Positions 1 to 6,961 are shown, counted from the first letter of the stretch. The stretch is 16,502 nucleotides of DNA from Chitinophagaceae bacterium (GCA_025351145.1 JANXWM010000442.1:1-16502), one strand, 5' to 3'. A program made the numbers and translations. Notes: generated by a model not told the origin, from the letters alone.

Positions 1-164
1 TCATCATATCAGGCCAGCAGGACGAGACGCTCATATATACTTCACTGGAATCAGGTGTTTTTGAATTTATTACCAAAGGAGAAAATGAGCTTCAGCATAT
101 AAAAAGTGTTTTAGATAATATTAAGCACATAAACAAACTCATAAATAATCAGGCCATTAACTAA
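1..164 (+). CDS. Receiver-domain (REC) protein, 3' end only
   Basis: This is the C-terminal end of a CDS that begins before the window; reading from base 3 gives 53 codons and a TAA at 162-164. The visible protein starts IISGQQDETL and contains FEFITKGENE. These match the last third of a CheY-like receiver domain: the conserved Ser/Thr after beta-4 (the S of ISG) and the conserved Lys after beta-5 (ITKG). The protein ends about 30 residues after that Lys, so nothing follows the receiver domain here; any further domain would have to lie upstream, outside the window. It resembles the receiver domain of the next gene (VIIISGQED, DYIVKN), 141 bp downstream on the same strand, so the two may be a duplicated pair in one phosphorelay. 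No histidine kinase is visible. Its phospho-acceptor Asp lies outside the window. Confidence 0.8.
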   Translation, partial: IISGQQDETLIYTSLESGVFEFITKGENELQHIKSVLDNIKHINKLINNQAIN

Positions 165-281
165 AACTGCACAAACTGCCTGCGTCTAATTTTTATCCTT
201 AAAAATTAAGCTGTTATAGAGATTTTTAAAATATCTTAAGTATATTTTAAGACCAGTTTATATTTCACCACATAGTTTTTC

Positions 282-290
282 TATATTTTG
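282..290 (+). promoter_or_regulatory. Candidate Bacteroidota -7 box for the response regulator
   Basis: TATATTTTG resembles the Bacteroidota primary-sigma -7 element TAnnTTTG with one extra base. TTTA at 257-260 lies 21 bp upstream and could be a weak -33 element. A start just downstream would give a leader of roughly 10 nt before the ATG at 306. No sigma-54 -24/-12 motif (GG-N10-GC) was seen here. This is a motif match only. Confidence 0.3.
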
Positions 291-305
291 TAACAAATCC
301 AATAA

Positions 306-1658
306 ATGGAAAACTATACTGTTTTTATGGTTGAGGATAGTGAATGGTATGGCGAAATGCTAAAACACTATTTGTCGCTAAACCCAGAATTTAATATTCA
401 GTTATTTAATTGCGGAAACGACTTTCTCGCAGAAATTAATAAAGCCCCCGATATACTCATTCTTGATTATTCCCTGCCCGATGCAAATGGTACAGAATTG
501 TACGATAAGTTTCGGGAAATACATCCGCATATCCCCGTAATTATCATAAGCGGACAGGAAGATGTCTCAACGGCCGTTGCTTTACTTAAACTTGGTGTAA
601 GGGATTACATTGTAAAAAACGAAACCACCAAAGAGCTTCTCTGGAATGCAGTTCATAAAATAACCGAACACCAAAACCTCAAAAAAGAAGTAGAAACTTT
701 AAAACATGAACTGGGCAACAAATACGATTTTGCAAATTTTATAAAAGGCAACAGTGAAGCCATTAAAAAAATATTTACACTTATAAGCAAAGCTATCCCC
801 ACTAATATAAATGTTTCAATAACCGGCGAAACAGGCACAGGTAAAGAACTCGTTGCAAAAGCCATTCATTATAACTCCGATAGAAAAAAGAAACCATTTG
901 TAGCTGTTAATATGGCCGCCATCCCCCATGAACTGATAGAGAGTGAATTATTCGGTCACGAAAAAGGTGCCTTTACAGGAGCCATTGCACTAAAGAAAGG
1001 CAAATTTGAAGAAGCCAACGGCGGCACAATATGTCTTGATGAAATAGGTGAACTCGATCTTAGCATTCAAAGTAAATTACTGCGTGTATTGCAGGAACGT
1101 GAACTAACCCGGGTTGGAGGAAATGAAAGAATAAAACTTGATGTAAGGCTTATAGTAGCCACACATAAAAACCTTGCCGAAGAAGTAAAAAAAGGAAATT
1201 TCAGGGAAGACCTTTATTACCGCATAATGGGCCTGCCCATTGCTCTGCCGCCTTTGCATGAAAGGGGTAATGATATTTTACTGCTCACAAAGTTCTTTCT
1301 TGATGGGTTCTGCAAAGAGAACAAAATAGAAAGTTTAACTATCTCTCCCGCTGCAAAAGAAAAAATAATGACATACAATTATCCGGGAAATATCAGGGAA
1401 TTAAAAGCAGTAATAGAACTCGCCGTTGTTATGTGCAATGGCAAAGAGATTATGGCCGACGATATCATTTTTAAATCACCAAGAGATAAAAATGAAATGC
1501 TCGCAACCGAAAAAACTTTAAAAGAATACAATATACAGATCATCCAGTATTACCTTAATAATCACGACAGCAATGTGGTTAAAGTAGCCGATAAATTAGA
1601 CATCGGCAAATCCACCATTTACAAAATGATCCAAAATAACGAAGTAAAAGTAAGCTGA
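306..1658 (+). CDS. Sigma-54-dependent response regulator (NtrC/AtoC family)
   Basis: This 450-residue transcriptional activator has the complete three-domain layout. Residues 1-120 are a receiver domain with acidic D11, phospho-acceptor D54 (ILDYSLPD), S82 and K104. Residues about 145-385 are a sigma-54 AAA+ domain with Walker A GETGTGKE (174-181, K180), the sigma-54 contact loop GAFTGA (221-226), Walker B ICLDEIGE (D245, E246) and the FREDLYYRI arginine segment (299-307). Residues about 405-445 are a Fis-type helix-turn-helix with the recognition region KVADKLDIGKSTIYKM. Family knowledge says phosphorylation of the Asp drives AAA+ assembly, and ATP hydrolysis remodels RNA polymerase bound to RpoN. 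Its kinase and target promoters cannot be identified here. The preceding truncated receiver protein is a likely partner. The first repeat copy begins 12 bp after its stop codon. Confidence 0.95.
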   Translation: MENYTVFMVEDSEWYGEMLKHYLSLNPEFNIQLFNCGNDFLAEINKAPDILILDYSLPDANGTELYDKFREIHPHIPVIIISGQEDVSTAVALLKLGVRDYIVKNETTKELLWNAVHKITEHQNLKKEVETLKHELGNKYDFANFIKGNSEAIKKIFTLISKAIPTNINVSITGETGTGKELVAKAIHYNSDRKKKPFVAVNMAAIPHELIESELFGHEKGAFTGAIALKKGKFEEANGGTICLDEIGELDLSIQSKLLRVLQERELTRVGGNERIKLDVRLIVATHKNLAEEVKKGNFREDLYYRIMGLPIALPPLHERGNDILLLTKFFLDGFCKENKIESLTISPAAKEKIMTYNYPGNIRELKAVIELAVVMCNGKEIMADDIIFKSPRDKNEMLATEKTLKEYNIQIIQYYLNNHDSNVVKVADKLDIGKSTIYKMIQNNEVKVS

Positions 1659-1669
1659 TACAAAAGGCA

Positions 1670-1724
1670 TTTGTTACCGGGCTCAGGAATAATAATTAAG
1701 CATTGTTGCGTCGCACGCTTGTAC
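1670..1724 (+). repeat. Dispersed two-block intergenic repeat, copy 1
   Basis: The left block TTTGTTACCGGGC is at 1670-1682. The core TTGCGTCGCACGCTTGTAC is at 1706-1724 and differs from the consensus only at position 12 (T to G). There are 24 bp between the CCGGG and the core. The bases just left of the core are of the 'TG' flank type, seen on the reverse strand as CGCAACA and shared with copies 2 and 6. The copy begins 12 bp after the response-regulator stop and points the same way as that gene. Confidence 0.85.
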
Positions 1725-1814
1725 TGCAAACCTTTATGCAACATAGGTTCCCATGCATAACACGCTGCATTTATGGAAACCCCGGTGCACTGCATCTCAC
1801 TGTAAACTACTTTT

Positions 1815-2336
1815 ATGGCAGAGATACAAACCAACCAGGCAACTAACAAAAAAAATCGCCGCCGCAGTAAAAAACAATCTACAAAAGTTGATCTAACGCC
1901 AATGGTCGATCTTGGCTTTTTACTCATTACCTTTTTTGTGTTTACCACATCTTTAAGCAGGCCAACCGCAATGAAACTTACCCTGCCCAATAACGACTCA
2001 AAAGATTCTATGGAAGCTGCCGCCGGCAAAACCATCAGCCTGCTGCTCACCGGTAATGATCAAATCTATTATTATAATGGCGACAGCATTGCCAATATAC
2101 ATTCAACAAATTATTCCGCCGCAGGCATACGCACCGTAATAGCAAATAAGAAAGCATTTGTACAAAAAAAGTATGGCAATGCCGGCGAAACAATTGTGCT
2201 TATAAAACCAACCATAAATGCTGCTTACCGCAACATAGTAGATGCACTTGACGAAATGCAGATTAACATGGTTACCCGTTATGTGCTGGCAGAGGCAAGT
2301 GAAAACGAATCAGCATTTATTGCTGCAGCCAGGTAG
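1815..2336 (+). CDS. exbD: ExbD/TolR-family biopolymer transport protein
   Basis: The protein has 173 residues, a little longer than classic ExbD (about 140). A basic cytoplasmic N-terminus (residues 12-24, many Lys/Arg) is followed by the diagnostic segment VDLTPMVDLGFLLITFFVF. This forms the single transmembrane helix (about 29-47), with D32 at the position of the essential proton-channel Asp. The rest is a periplasmic domain of about 120 residues ending in YRNIVDALDEMQI, typical of the ExbD fold. ExbD works with ExbB and TonB, or TolR with TolQ and TolA, to convert proton motive force into outer-membrane work. No exbB or tonB is adjacent, so this is an orphan copy, or its partners lie elsewhere; Bacteroidota often carry several ExbD paralogues. 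The gene is bracketed by inverted copies 1 and 2 of the intergenic repeat. The start is the first ATG before the basic stretch. Confidence 0.9.
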   Translation: MAEIQTNQATNKKNRRRSKKQSTKVDLTPMVDLGFLLITFFVFTTSLSRPTAMKLTLPNNDSKDSMEAAAGKTISLLLTGNDQIYYYNGDSIANIHSTNYSAAGIRTVIANKKAFVQKKYGNAGETIVLIKPTINAAYRNIVDALDEMQINMVTRYVLAEASENESAFIAAAR

Positions 2337-2369
2337 TGTTTGCTTTTATTGCCGCTATATAATCAGAAT

Positions 2370-2424
2370 GTACAAGAGTGCGACGCAACAGGAGGTGCCC
2401 AAAGTTCTTCAGCCAGGTTCAAAA
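2370..2424 (-). repeat. Dispersed two-block intergenic repeat, copy 2
   Basis: On the minus strand the core is perfect (TTGCGTCGCACTCTTGTAC, complement of 2370-2388). Block CCAGGTTCAAAA at 2413-2424 is the complement of the left block, 24 bp away. The flank next to the core (CGCAACAG) is the type shared with copies 1 and 6. The core begins 34 bp after the exbD stop. Confidence 0.85.
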
Positions 2425-2430
2425 TAATTT

Positions 2431-2470
2431 CCGGCTTTTAAGTCTCAGCCAGTTTCAAGCCGGTTTATTT
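2431..2470 (+). terminator. Candidate rho-independent terminator after exbD
   Basis: Inverted repeat CCGGCTT (2431-2437) and AAGCCGG (2457-2463) forms a 7-bp GC-rich stem with a 19-nt loop. It is followed by TTTATTT (2464-2470). It lies 95 bp after the exbD stop and 60 bp before the next gene. The loop is long, so folding should be checked. Confidence 0.45.
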
Positions 2471-2529
2471 AATGTAAAAGTTCTTTTGTATTTTTCCAGC
2501 CCGGTTTAAAACATTAAATAAATATTGCT

Positions 2530-3474
2530 ATGGCTATACCAAGTGTGGACCTTTCAGAATTTTTGAGCAGCGACCCTGCAAGAAAAGCAGCATTTGTGCA
2601 GCAGTTAGGCAAAGCTTACGAAGAAGTTGGGTTTGTAGCTGTAAAAAATCATGGCGTACCCGATCAATTGATCGCTGAATTATACGAATATGTGCAGCAG
2701 TTTTTTGCTTTACCACTCGAAAAAAAACTGCATTACGAAGTTCCGGGCCTTGCCGGCCAGCGTGGCTACACCAGCTTTGGCCGTGAGCATGCTAAAGGCA
2801 GCGAGGCACCCGATTTAAAAGAATTTTTTCAATATGGCCAAACCGTTGAAAACAGTGACCCCATTAAATCTGAGTACCCCGATAATGTTTCTGTGTCAGA
2901 AATAAATCAATTCAATGCTACCTTATTTAATGCCTACCGTAATTTCGAAAAAAGCGGCACAGCTTTGCTGCAGGCCATTGCATTGTATTTGGGGTTAAAT
3001 GAAAATTATTTTCAGCCGCAACTTGTAAACGGTAACTCCATCTTGCGTTGCATACATTACCCGCCCATAACGCATGAACCCAAAAGCGCCATTCGCGCAG
3101 AACAGCACGAAGACATTAACCTGATCACTTTGCTCGTTGGCGCATCGGCAGACGGTTTACAGATTTTAACCAAGCACGGCGAATGGGTAAATGTAACTTC
3201 ACTACCTGGCGAAATTGTTGTAAACGTTGGCGACATGCTGCAGCGCTTAACCAATAACAAGCTTTGCAGCACCACACACCGAGTGGTAAACCCGGCCAGG
3301 GAATTGTGGCATACCAGCCGTTTTTCTATCCCTTTTTTCATGCACCCGAGAAGCGAAATGAGCCTTGCCTGTTTAGAGAACTGTATAAATGAAACCCATC
3401 AAAAGGCTTACCCCGATGTAATTGCCGGCGAATACCTTGATGAAAGGTTAAGGGAAATTGGACTTAAAAAATAA
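2530..3474 (+). CDS. 2-oxoglutarate/Fe(II)-dependent dioxygenase (isopenicillin N synthase-like)
   Basis: This 314-residue protein matches the isopenicillin-N-synthase/2OG dioxygenase family in length and order. The N-terminal DIOX_N-type region (about 3-110) includes IPSVDLSEF and VGFVAVKNHGVP. The C-terminal double-stranded beta-helix domain (about 165-275) carries the iron triad H193-x-D195 (QHEDINLIT) and H250 (STTHRVVNP). It also carries the 2OG-carboxylate pair R264-x-S266 (RFSIPFF), and the motif GEIVVNVGDMLQRLTN is typical. The family oxidises small molecules in the cytoplasm using O2 and 2-oxoglutarate; isopenicillin N synthase itself is an exception that uses no 2OG. The presence of R-x-S favours 2OG use. 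The substrate cannot be deduced. Neighbours give no pathway clue, and it appears to be a single transcription unit followed by repeat copy 3. Confidence 0.92.
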   Translation: MAIPSVDLSEFLSSDPARKAAFVQQLGKAYEEVGFVAVKNHGVPDQLIAELYEYVQQFFALPLEKKLHYEVPGLAGQRGYTSFGREHAKGSEAPDLKEFFQYGQTVENSDPIKSEYPDNVSVSEINQFNATLFNAYRNFEKSGTALLQAIALYLGLNENYFQPQLVNGNSILRCIHYPPITHEPKSAIRAEQHEDINLITLLVGASADGLQILTKHGEWVNVTSLPGEIVVNVGDMLQRLTNNKLCSTTHRVVNPARELWHTSRFSIPFFMHPRSEMSLACLENCINETHQKAYPDVIAGEYLDERLREIGLKK

Positions 3475-3506
3475 AATTTTATAAAGGCAGGTTGCAGTTC
3501 AATCAA

Positions 3507-3564
3507 TTTTTGGGGCCGGGCAGAAGAATATCTATTAGGCTTTACTTGCGTCGCACTCTTGTAC
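3507..3564 (+). repeat. Dispersed two-block intergenic repeat, copy 3
   Basis: The left block TTTTTGGGGCCGGGC is at 3507-3521, and the perfect 19-bp core is at 3546-3564. They are separated by 25 bp counted from CCGGG. Bases 3539-3560 are identical over 22 bp to 13804-13825 of copy 9, including the GCTTTAC flank. The copy starts 33 bp after the dioxygenase stop. Confidence 0.88.
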
Positions 3565-3629
3565 GGTTGTAACATGGCTAAGCATAAATACAGTTTACCG
3601 CGGCCTGGTTACCAATCGCGGATATTATC

Positions 3630-3637
3630 TACTTTTA
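3630..3637 (+). promoter_or_regulatory. Weak candidate -7 box upstream of the YcxB-like gene
   Basis: TACTTTTA matches TAnnTTTG except for the last base, and lies 17 bp before the ATG at 3655. No convincing -33 element was seen. A similar CTACTTTTAY string occurs just before exbD, but there it overlaps the start codon, which weakens the promoter reading. Confidence 0.2.
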
Positions 3638-3654
3638 CCTTCAATTAAAAAAGA

Positions 3655-4134
3655 ATGCAGTATAGTTTTAAGTACGAAAAAGGCAAAGTATTACAAGCAC
3701 TCAGGTATCATTTTATATGGCAGACCGAAATAAGGATACTGCTTATACTGGTAATTGTTTTCGATATCGCTTCAGCCATTTTATATGTTATGGGTAAAAT
3801 AAGGCCAGAGCCGTTTCTGCTTGGTTCGTTTATCTGGCTGGTATTTATCGTTTCGTTTTGGTTTGTTTTGCCAAATAATATTTATAAAAAATCAGCCACA
3901 TTTAAAGACAACTTTATTGTAGATTTTGGTAACAACTTTATTACCCTTAAAAATGAGAAAGGCCATGTTGAGTGGGAATGGAGCCAGTTTACAAAGTTTT
4001 TTGAGAGCCCTCATTTTTTCCATATTTACTTTTCGTCAAAATCGTTTTTCCTTTTACCAAAAGACAATATGAATGATGATTTAAGGCACAATCTCAGGAT
4101 ACTTTTAAGTGAAAAAGTGGGCAAAAAGAAATAA
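3655..4134 (+). CDS. YcxB-like membrane protein
   Basis: The protein has 159 residues. A short N-terminal strand region (MQYSFKYEKG) is followed by two hydrophobic segments suited to transmembrane helices: about 27-46 (ILLILVIVFDIASAILYVM) and about 54-73 (FLLGSFIWLVFIVSFWFVLP). A soluble C-terminal domain follows (about 80-159). It contains NFITLKNEKGHVEWEWSQFT and then FHIYFSSKSFFLLPKD, a pattern seen in the YcxB_C domain. The family is found widely in Firmicutes and Bacteroidota and has no established biochemical role. The assignment rests on overall pattern rather than on any catalytic motif. It converges on the GNAT gene with a 46-bp gap and no clear terminator between them. Confidence 0.65.
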   Translation: MQYSFKYEKGKVLQALRYHFIWQTEIRILLILVIVFDIASAILYVMGKIRPEPFLLGSFIWLVFIVSFWFVLPNNIYKKSATFKDNFIVDFGNNFITLKNEKGHVEWEWSQFTKFFESPHFFHIYFSSKSFFLLPKDNMNDDLRHNLRILLSEKVGKKK

Positions 4135-4180
4135 GCAGTGAAATTTATAAAGCGCGGGTTTAAAAATATCCAGGAGTGCT

Positions 4181-4660
4181 TTACAGGGCTTTTTCCATTA
4201 CATAATGGGGCAGGGTAACTTCAAGAAATTCATTACCGGTTTTAATATATCCTATCTTCTCATAAAACCCTAAAGCCGTTTTTCGTGCGTGCATAATTAG
4301 TTTTTTGTAACCACGGTCACGGGCAATATTTTCGGCAAACTGCATTAATACACGTCCTATCCCTTTGCCCTGCAACCCCGATGTAACAGCCATTTGACGC
4401 AATTGTACTGTTTCAGTATTTAGCGGCACAAGCATGCAGCACCCTTCCATTTTATCATCATCAAAACAACCGATGTGTATGTAATTTTTTTCCTGGGTAA
4501 GTTCATCATCATTAAACGTAAGGCCCAAAGGCTTCCTTAACAAATGGTATCGCAAATCAACCATTTGCCTGTATTCTTTTGAGCCATGATCTAAGATTTT
4601 TAATGCCATAGTAAAACAGTGGACCTCAATATAACAATCATTTTTTAAAGGAGAAAACAT
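4181..4660 (-). CDS. GNAT-family N-acetyltransferase
   Basis: The protein has 159 residues from the first ATG. GNAT motif A is clear: LRQMAVTSGLQGKGIGRVLM (87-106), with the acetyl-CoA pyrophosphate loop QGKGIG at 97-102. It is followed by a C-terminal ALGFYEKIGYIKTG segment (129-142) typical of motif B. The family transfers acetyl from acetyl-CoA to an amine; here the acceptor is unknown. The start is uncertain. The first 17 residues (MFSPLKNDCYIEVHCFT) do not look like the family, and the fold begins at M18 (MALKILDHG), which would place the start at 4609. The candidate -7 box at 4693-4701 lies upstream of both starts and would include the longer form. The gene is monocistronic on the minus strand, converging with the YcxB-like gene. 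Confidence 0.88.
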   Translation of the reverse strand: MFSPLKNDCYIEVHCFTMALKILDHGSKEYRQMVDLRYHLLRKPLGLTFNDDELTQEKNYIHIGCFDDDKMEGCCMLVPLNTETVQLRQMAVTSGLQGKGIGRVLMQFAENIARDRGYKKLIMHARKTALGFYEKIGYIKTGNEFLEVTLPHYVMEKAL

Positions 4661-4692
4661 TTACACGAAAAATAGATGAATTTATTCTTTTG

Positions 4693-4701
4693 CAAAAGTT
4701 A
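4693..4701 (-). promoter_or_regulatory. Candidate -7 box for the GNAT gene
   Basis: On the minus strand this reads TAACTTTTG, close to TAnnTTTG with a 3-base spacer, 33 bp upstream of the longer start. It overlaps a perfect 12-bp palindrome, CTTTTGCAAAAG (4687-4698), that could be an operator or chance in AT-rich DNA. No -33 element was assigned. Confidence 0.3.
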
Positions 4702-4826
4702 GCCGAATATTTCCTGTTTGTTTTACTGTTGGAATTAAACGCCTTACAACAAAAAATTTCATGTTTTAAATCCTAAGCTTATACAGCGAAATCTATAATG
4801 CGGGCAAAGCTGAATATTGCTTTGCA

Positions 4827-4880
4827 GTACAAGAGTGCGACGCAAGGATGTTTAATAGATTTTAGAAAGATGGGGAAATA
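4827..4880 (-). repeat. Dispersed two-block intergenic repeat, copy 4
   Basis: The core is perfect on the minus strand (complement of 4827-4845). The second block is the most degenerate of the nine (TGGGGAAATA at 4871-4880), yet it keeps the 25-bp spacing. Bases 4827-4852 are identical over 26 bp to the reverse complement of 8056-8081 in copy 5. On the minus strand the copy begins 12 bp after the stop of the HGSNAT-like gene. Confidence 0.82.
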
Positions 4881-4892
4881 TTTTTTACATAG

Positions 4893-6071
4893 TTAGACCT
4901 TTATATAGATCTTTTTCCTGTCGAGAAAGTAAACAATAAGCCAGTAAAAAGCGATCATGCAAAAAGCATAAAACAGAGAACCAATTTTTAAATCGGTGGA
5001 AACATTTTTGCAAACATGTTCGTAAAACCAGCCAAATGGTGAAAGGTACAGTGGCTTTCCGTCCGCGGATACCCCATTGCCAATTCTTATTAAACCTAGC
5101 ACCCTTGGCAGAAAGCCGCTAAGCACAAAAATAAAAAGTGGGTTCTTGCCAAACACATCGAAGAACCGGCTCCATGCACCTTTGATCTGTTTAAATTCTA
5201 TTAAAAAAATAAACGTACTTAAGGTTAACATGGCGAGGCCCGTAGTATATATTACATAACTGCTGGTCCATATTTTTTTATTAATAGGGAAAGCCATATC
5301 CCAGATAAACCCGGCAAATATGAGCACCGTACCTGCTATAAAAAGATTGCTGAGCATTTCGTATGTTTTGCCTTTTCTGATGATATATTCACCCACTAAA
5401 TAGCCAAGTATAACCTGGACTACCGGGGCCATTAAGCTACCCAGGCCTTCAGGATCGAAAGCAACCCCTTCGCCATGATACATGTGTGTATCACCTAAAA
5501 TTGCTTTATCTAAGTGTGTTCCGAAAAATCCGGATAAACTGTAAGGATCGCTTTTATCGCCAAGTGCAAAACATAAAAACCAATAACTCAGCAACAGCAG
5601 AACACTGAATATATAAGCCCCTCTTATTTTGAAAAAATAAACAATAACGGAAGCAAAAAAATAACAAAGCGCAATACGCTGCAGTACACCGAGGATGCGG
5701 ATGCCATGCTGCACGCCATCTGCTGAAACCCACTGCCATGGTTTAAAAACAATTGAATTATTTTGCCACATTAAAAAGGGGCTCCAATTAAGGAACAAAC
5801 CAATTAAAAAAATCAATAGGGTTCTTTTGATTACTTTCTTCAAAAAAATAGCAGTGCCCGCCTGCCGGAACCTTGGCATTACAAAAGCCATGGCATTGCC
5901 CACAGCAAAAAGAAAAAAAGGAAATACAAGGTCGGTTGGTGTACAGCCATGCCATACGGCATGATCAAGCGGGGCATAAATATGATCCCACGAACCCGGA
6001 TTATTTACCATGATCATTAATGCAACAGTTGCACCGCGAAAAACATCGAGAGAATAATACCGCTGATTCAT
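4893..6071 (-). CDS. HGSNAT/NagX-like membrane acyltransferase (DUF5009 type)
   Basis: This 392-residue polytopic membrane protein is similar in plan to bacterial homologues of heparan-alpha-glucosaminide N-acetyltransferase. The diagnostic N-terminus is present: RYYSLDVFRGATVALMIMVN, then HAVWHGCTPTDLVFPFFLF (38-55). The latter holds an invariant-looking H41-G42 and D47, followed by a G58 helix. About nine or ten hydrophobic segments follow, including LLIFLIGLFLNW, ILGVLQRIALCYFFASVI, VVQVILGYLVGEYI and NPLFIFVLSGFLPRVLGLI. The family moves acetyl groups across the membrane from cytosolic acetyl-CoA to glucosamine-type sugars; the bacterial members' substrates are mostly unproven. It is divergent from the polysaccharide genes starting at 6377, with a 305-bp shared upstream region, so a role in sugar acetylation is possible but inferred. 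The start is the ATG before the conserved N-QRYYSLD motif. Confidence 0.88.
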   Translation of the reverse strand: MNQRYYSLDVFRGATVALMIMVNNPGSWDHIYAPLDHAVWHGCTPTDLVFPFFLFAVGNAMAFVMPRFRQAGTAIFLKKVIKRTLLIFLIGLFLNWSPFLMWQNNSIVFKPWQWVSADGVQHGIRILGVLQRIALCYFFASVIVYFFKIRGAYIFSVLLLLSYWFLCFALGDKSDPYSLSGFFGTHLDKAILGDTHMYHGEGVAFDPEGLGSLMAPVVQVILGYLVGEYIIRKGKTYEMLSNLFIAGTVLIFAGFIWDMAFPINKKIWTSSYVIYTTGLAMLTLSTFIFLIEFKQIKGAWSRFFDVFGKNPLFIFVLSGFLPRVLGLIRIGNGVSADGKPLYLSPFGWFYEHVCKNVSTDLKIGSLFYAFCMIAFYWLIVYFLDRKKIYIKV

Positions 6072-6200
6072 AGAATCTGTTTGATAAAGATTAAAGTTAG
6101 TTATGCCATTTGAAAGTTAGCGTATTAAATATTGAGCATTTGTTTAAAAGGGTGCCGCAACCCTCTTTTGCCCAATCTTTTCTTCGCCTGCTAAAAACCC

Positions 6201-6208
6201 TATCTTTG
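6201..6208 (+). promoter_or_regulatory. Bacteroidota -7 box TATCTTTG
   Basis: This is an exact match to TAnnTTTG, reading toward the wbpD-like gene. A start about 7 bases downstream would give a leader of about 160 nt. A TTTG at 6167-6170 is 30 bp upstream, which is too far for a standard -33 element, so the match is incomplete. Confidence 0.4.
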
Positions 6209-6218
6209 ATCCAATCAA

Positions 6219-6243
6219 AAATTTGTGATATTCTCACAAATTT
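6219..6243. promoter_or_regulatory. Perfect 10-bp inverted repeat, operator or leader hairpin
   Basis: AAATTTGTGA (6219-6228) and TCACAAATTT (6234-6243) are exact inverse complements around the 5-base centre TATTC. It lies 10 bp after the -7 box at 6201-6208, near the expected transcription start. That position fits a repressor operator or a hairpin at the 5' end of the transcript. The TGTGA/TCACA half-sites resemble those of CRP/FNR-type regulators, but the spacing is 5 rather than 6 bases. With no gene ending here, it is unlikely to be a terminator. Confidence 0.5.
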
Positions 6244-6344
6244 ATTTAAGTACCGGTATTGTAAAATATGATCGGTATTTTTTTTAACTGTATGTGGCTT
6301 AGGTGGCGGAGCTTTATTCTTTCTTAATCCCGAACGTAAACTAA

Positions 6345-6364
6345 CTGCACACCGGTTTGTGCAG
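6345..6364 (+). promoter_or_regulatory. Short hairpin just before the wbpD-like start
   Basis: CTGCACA (6345-6351) and TGTGCAG (6358-6364) form a 7-bp stem with a 6-nt loop, ending 12 bp before the ATG at 6377. In the mRNA it could limit ribosome access. It is short enough to be chance. Confidence 0.25.
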
Positions 6365-6376
6365 AACCAGTAATAT

Positions 6377-6961
6377 ATGAGTGATTACTTTGTGCATCCT
6401 TCTTCGTTTATTGATCAACCTTGCCAAATAGGCAAAGGGGTTAAAATCTGGCATTTCTCTCACATAATGTCAAATTGCATTATAGGTGATGGATGCAATA
6501 TTGGCCAGAATGTAGTAATCAGTTCAAATGTGGTATTGGGTAGAAATGTAAAGGTTCAGAATAATGTGTCGGTTTACGAAGGCGTAATTTGTGAAGATGA
6601 TGTATTTCTTGGCCCATCCATGGTTTTTACCAATGTAATAAATCCACGCAGTGCCGTCATACGCAAACATGAATATAAAAAAACCCTGGTACGCAAAGGT
6701 GCAAGCATTGGTGCAAATTCAACGATTGTTTGCGGCAATGAAATTGGCGAATATGCATTAATTGGTGCCGGCGCAGTGGTAACAAAAATTGTATTGGCTT
6801 ATGCACTTGTAGTTGGCAATCCGGCAAAACAAATTGGATGGGTCAGCGAATTCGGGCACAGGTTAAATTTCGACGATAAAGGATTTGCAGTTTGCCCCGA
6901 AACCAAAGAACTTTATCAACTTGAAAATAACAGGGTATGCAAAATACAAAAAGAAGAATAA
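6377..6961 (+). CDS. wbpD: WbpD-like UDP-sugar N-acetyltransferase (hexapeptide repeat)
   Basis: The protein has 194 residues. A left-handed beta-helix of hexapeptide repeats spans about 15-150, with runs such as IGKGVKIWHF, IIGDGCNIGQNVVIS and VVLGRNVKVQNNVSV. The signature SVYEGVICEDDVFLGP (65-80), then VFTNVINPRS (83-92, N86), GASIGANSTIVCG (108-120) and NPAKQIGWVSEFG (148-160), is characteristic of WbpD/WlbB. These enzymes acetylate the 3-amine of UDP-2-acetamido-3-amino-2,3-dideoxyglucuronate with acetyl-CoA. The next gene, 10 bp downstream, encodes the dehydrogenase of the same pathway, which supports the call. One oddity is that the usual VTKDVPAYAL is VTKIVLAYAL here, with I138 and L140 replacing Asp and Pro. 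The start is the first ATG, matching the family's N-terminus. A related QdtC/serine acetyltransferase-like function is less likely. Confidence 0.9.
   Translation: MSDYFVHPSSFIDQPCQIGKGVKIWHFSHIMSNCIIGDGCNIGQNVVISSNVVLGRNVKVQNNVSVYEGVICEDDVFLGPSMVFTNVINPRSAVIRKHEYKKTLVRKGASIGANSTIVCGNEIGEYALIGAGAVVTKIVLAYALVVGNPAKQIGWVSEFGHRLNFDDKGFAVCPETKELYQLENNRVCKIQKEE

Larger units (their letters stand above)
6072..6376. other. Divergent intergenic control region
   Basis: These 305 bp separate the minus-strand HGSNAT-like gene from the plus-strand wbpD-like gene. The region holds a good -7 box (6201-6208), a perfect 10-bp inverted repeat (6219-6243) and a 7-bp hairpin (6345-6364), each listed separately. 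It has no copy of the dispersed repeat. No open reading frame of note was seen in it. Confidence 0.6.

Noticed and set aside
1808..1815. TACTTTTA as the exbD promoter
   Set aside because: It overlaps the ATG, so a transcript from it would start inside the gene.
1619..2050. Minus-strand 143-codon frame across repeat copy 1 and the start of exbD
   Set aside because: It is antisense to the clearly supported exbD and response-regulator genes, includes the repeat, and has no recognisable domain.
6150..6172. Possible tenth repeat copy in the divergent region (GGTGCCGCAACCCTCTTTTG)
   Set aside because: Only scattered bases match the core and no CCGGG block lies at the right spacing.
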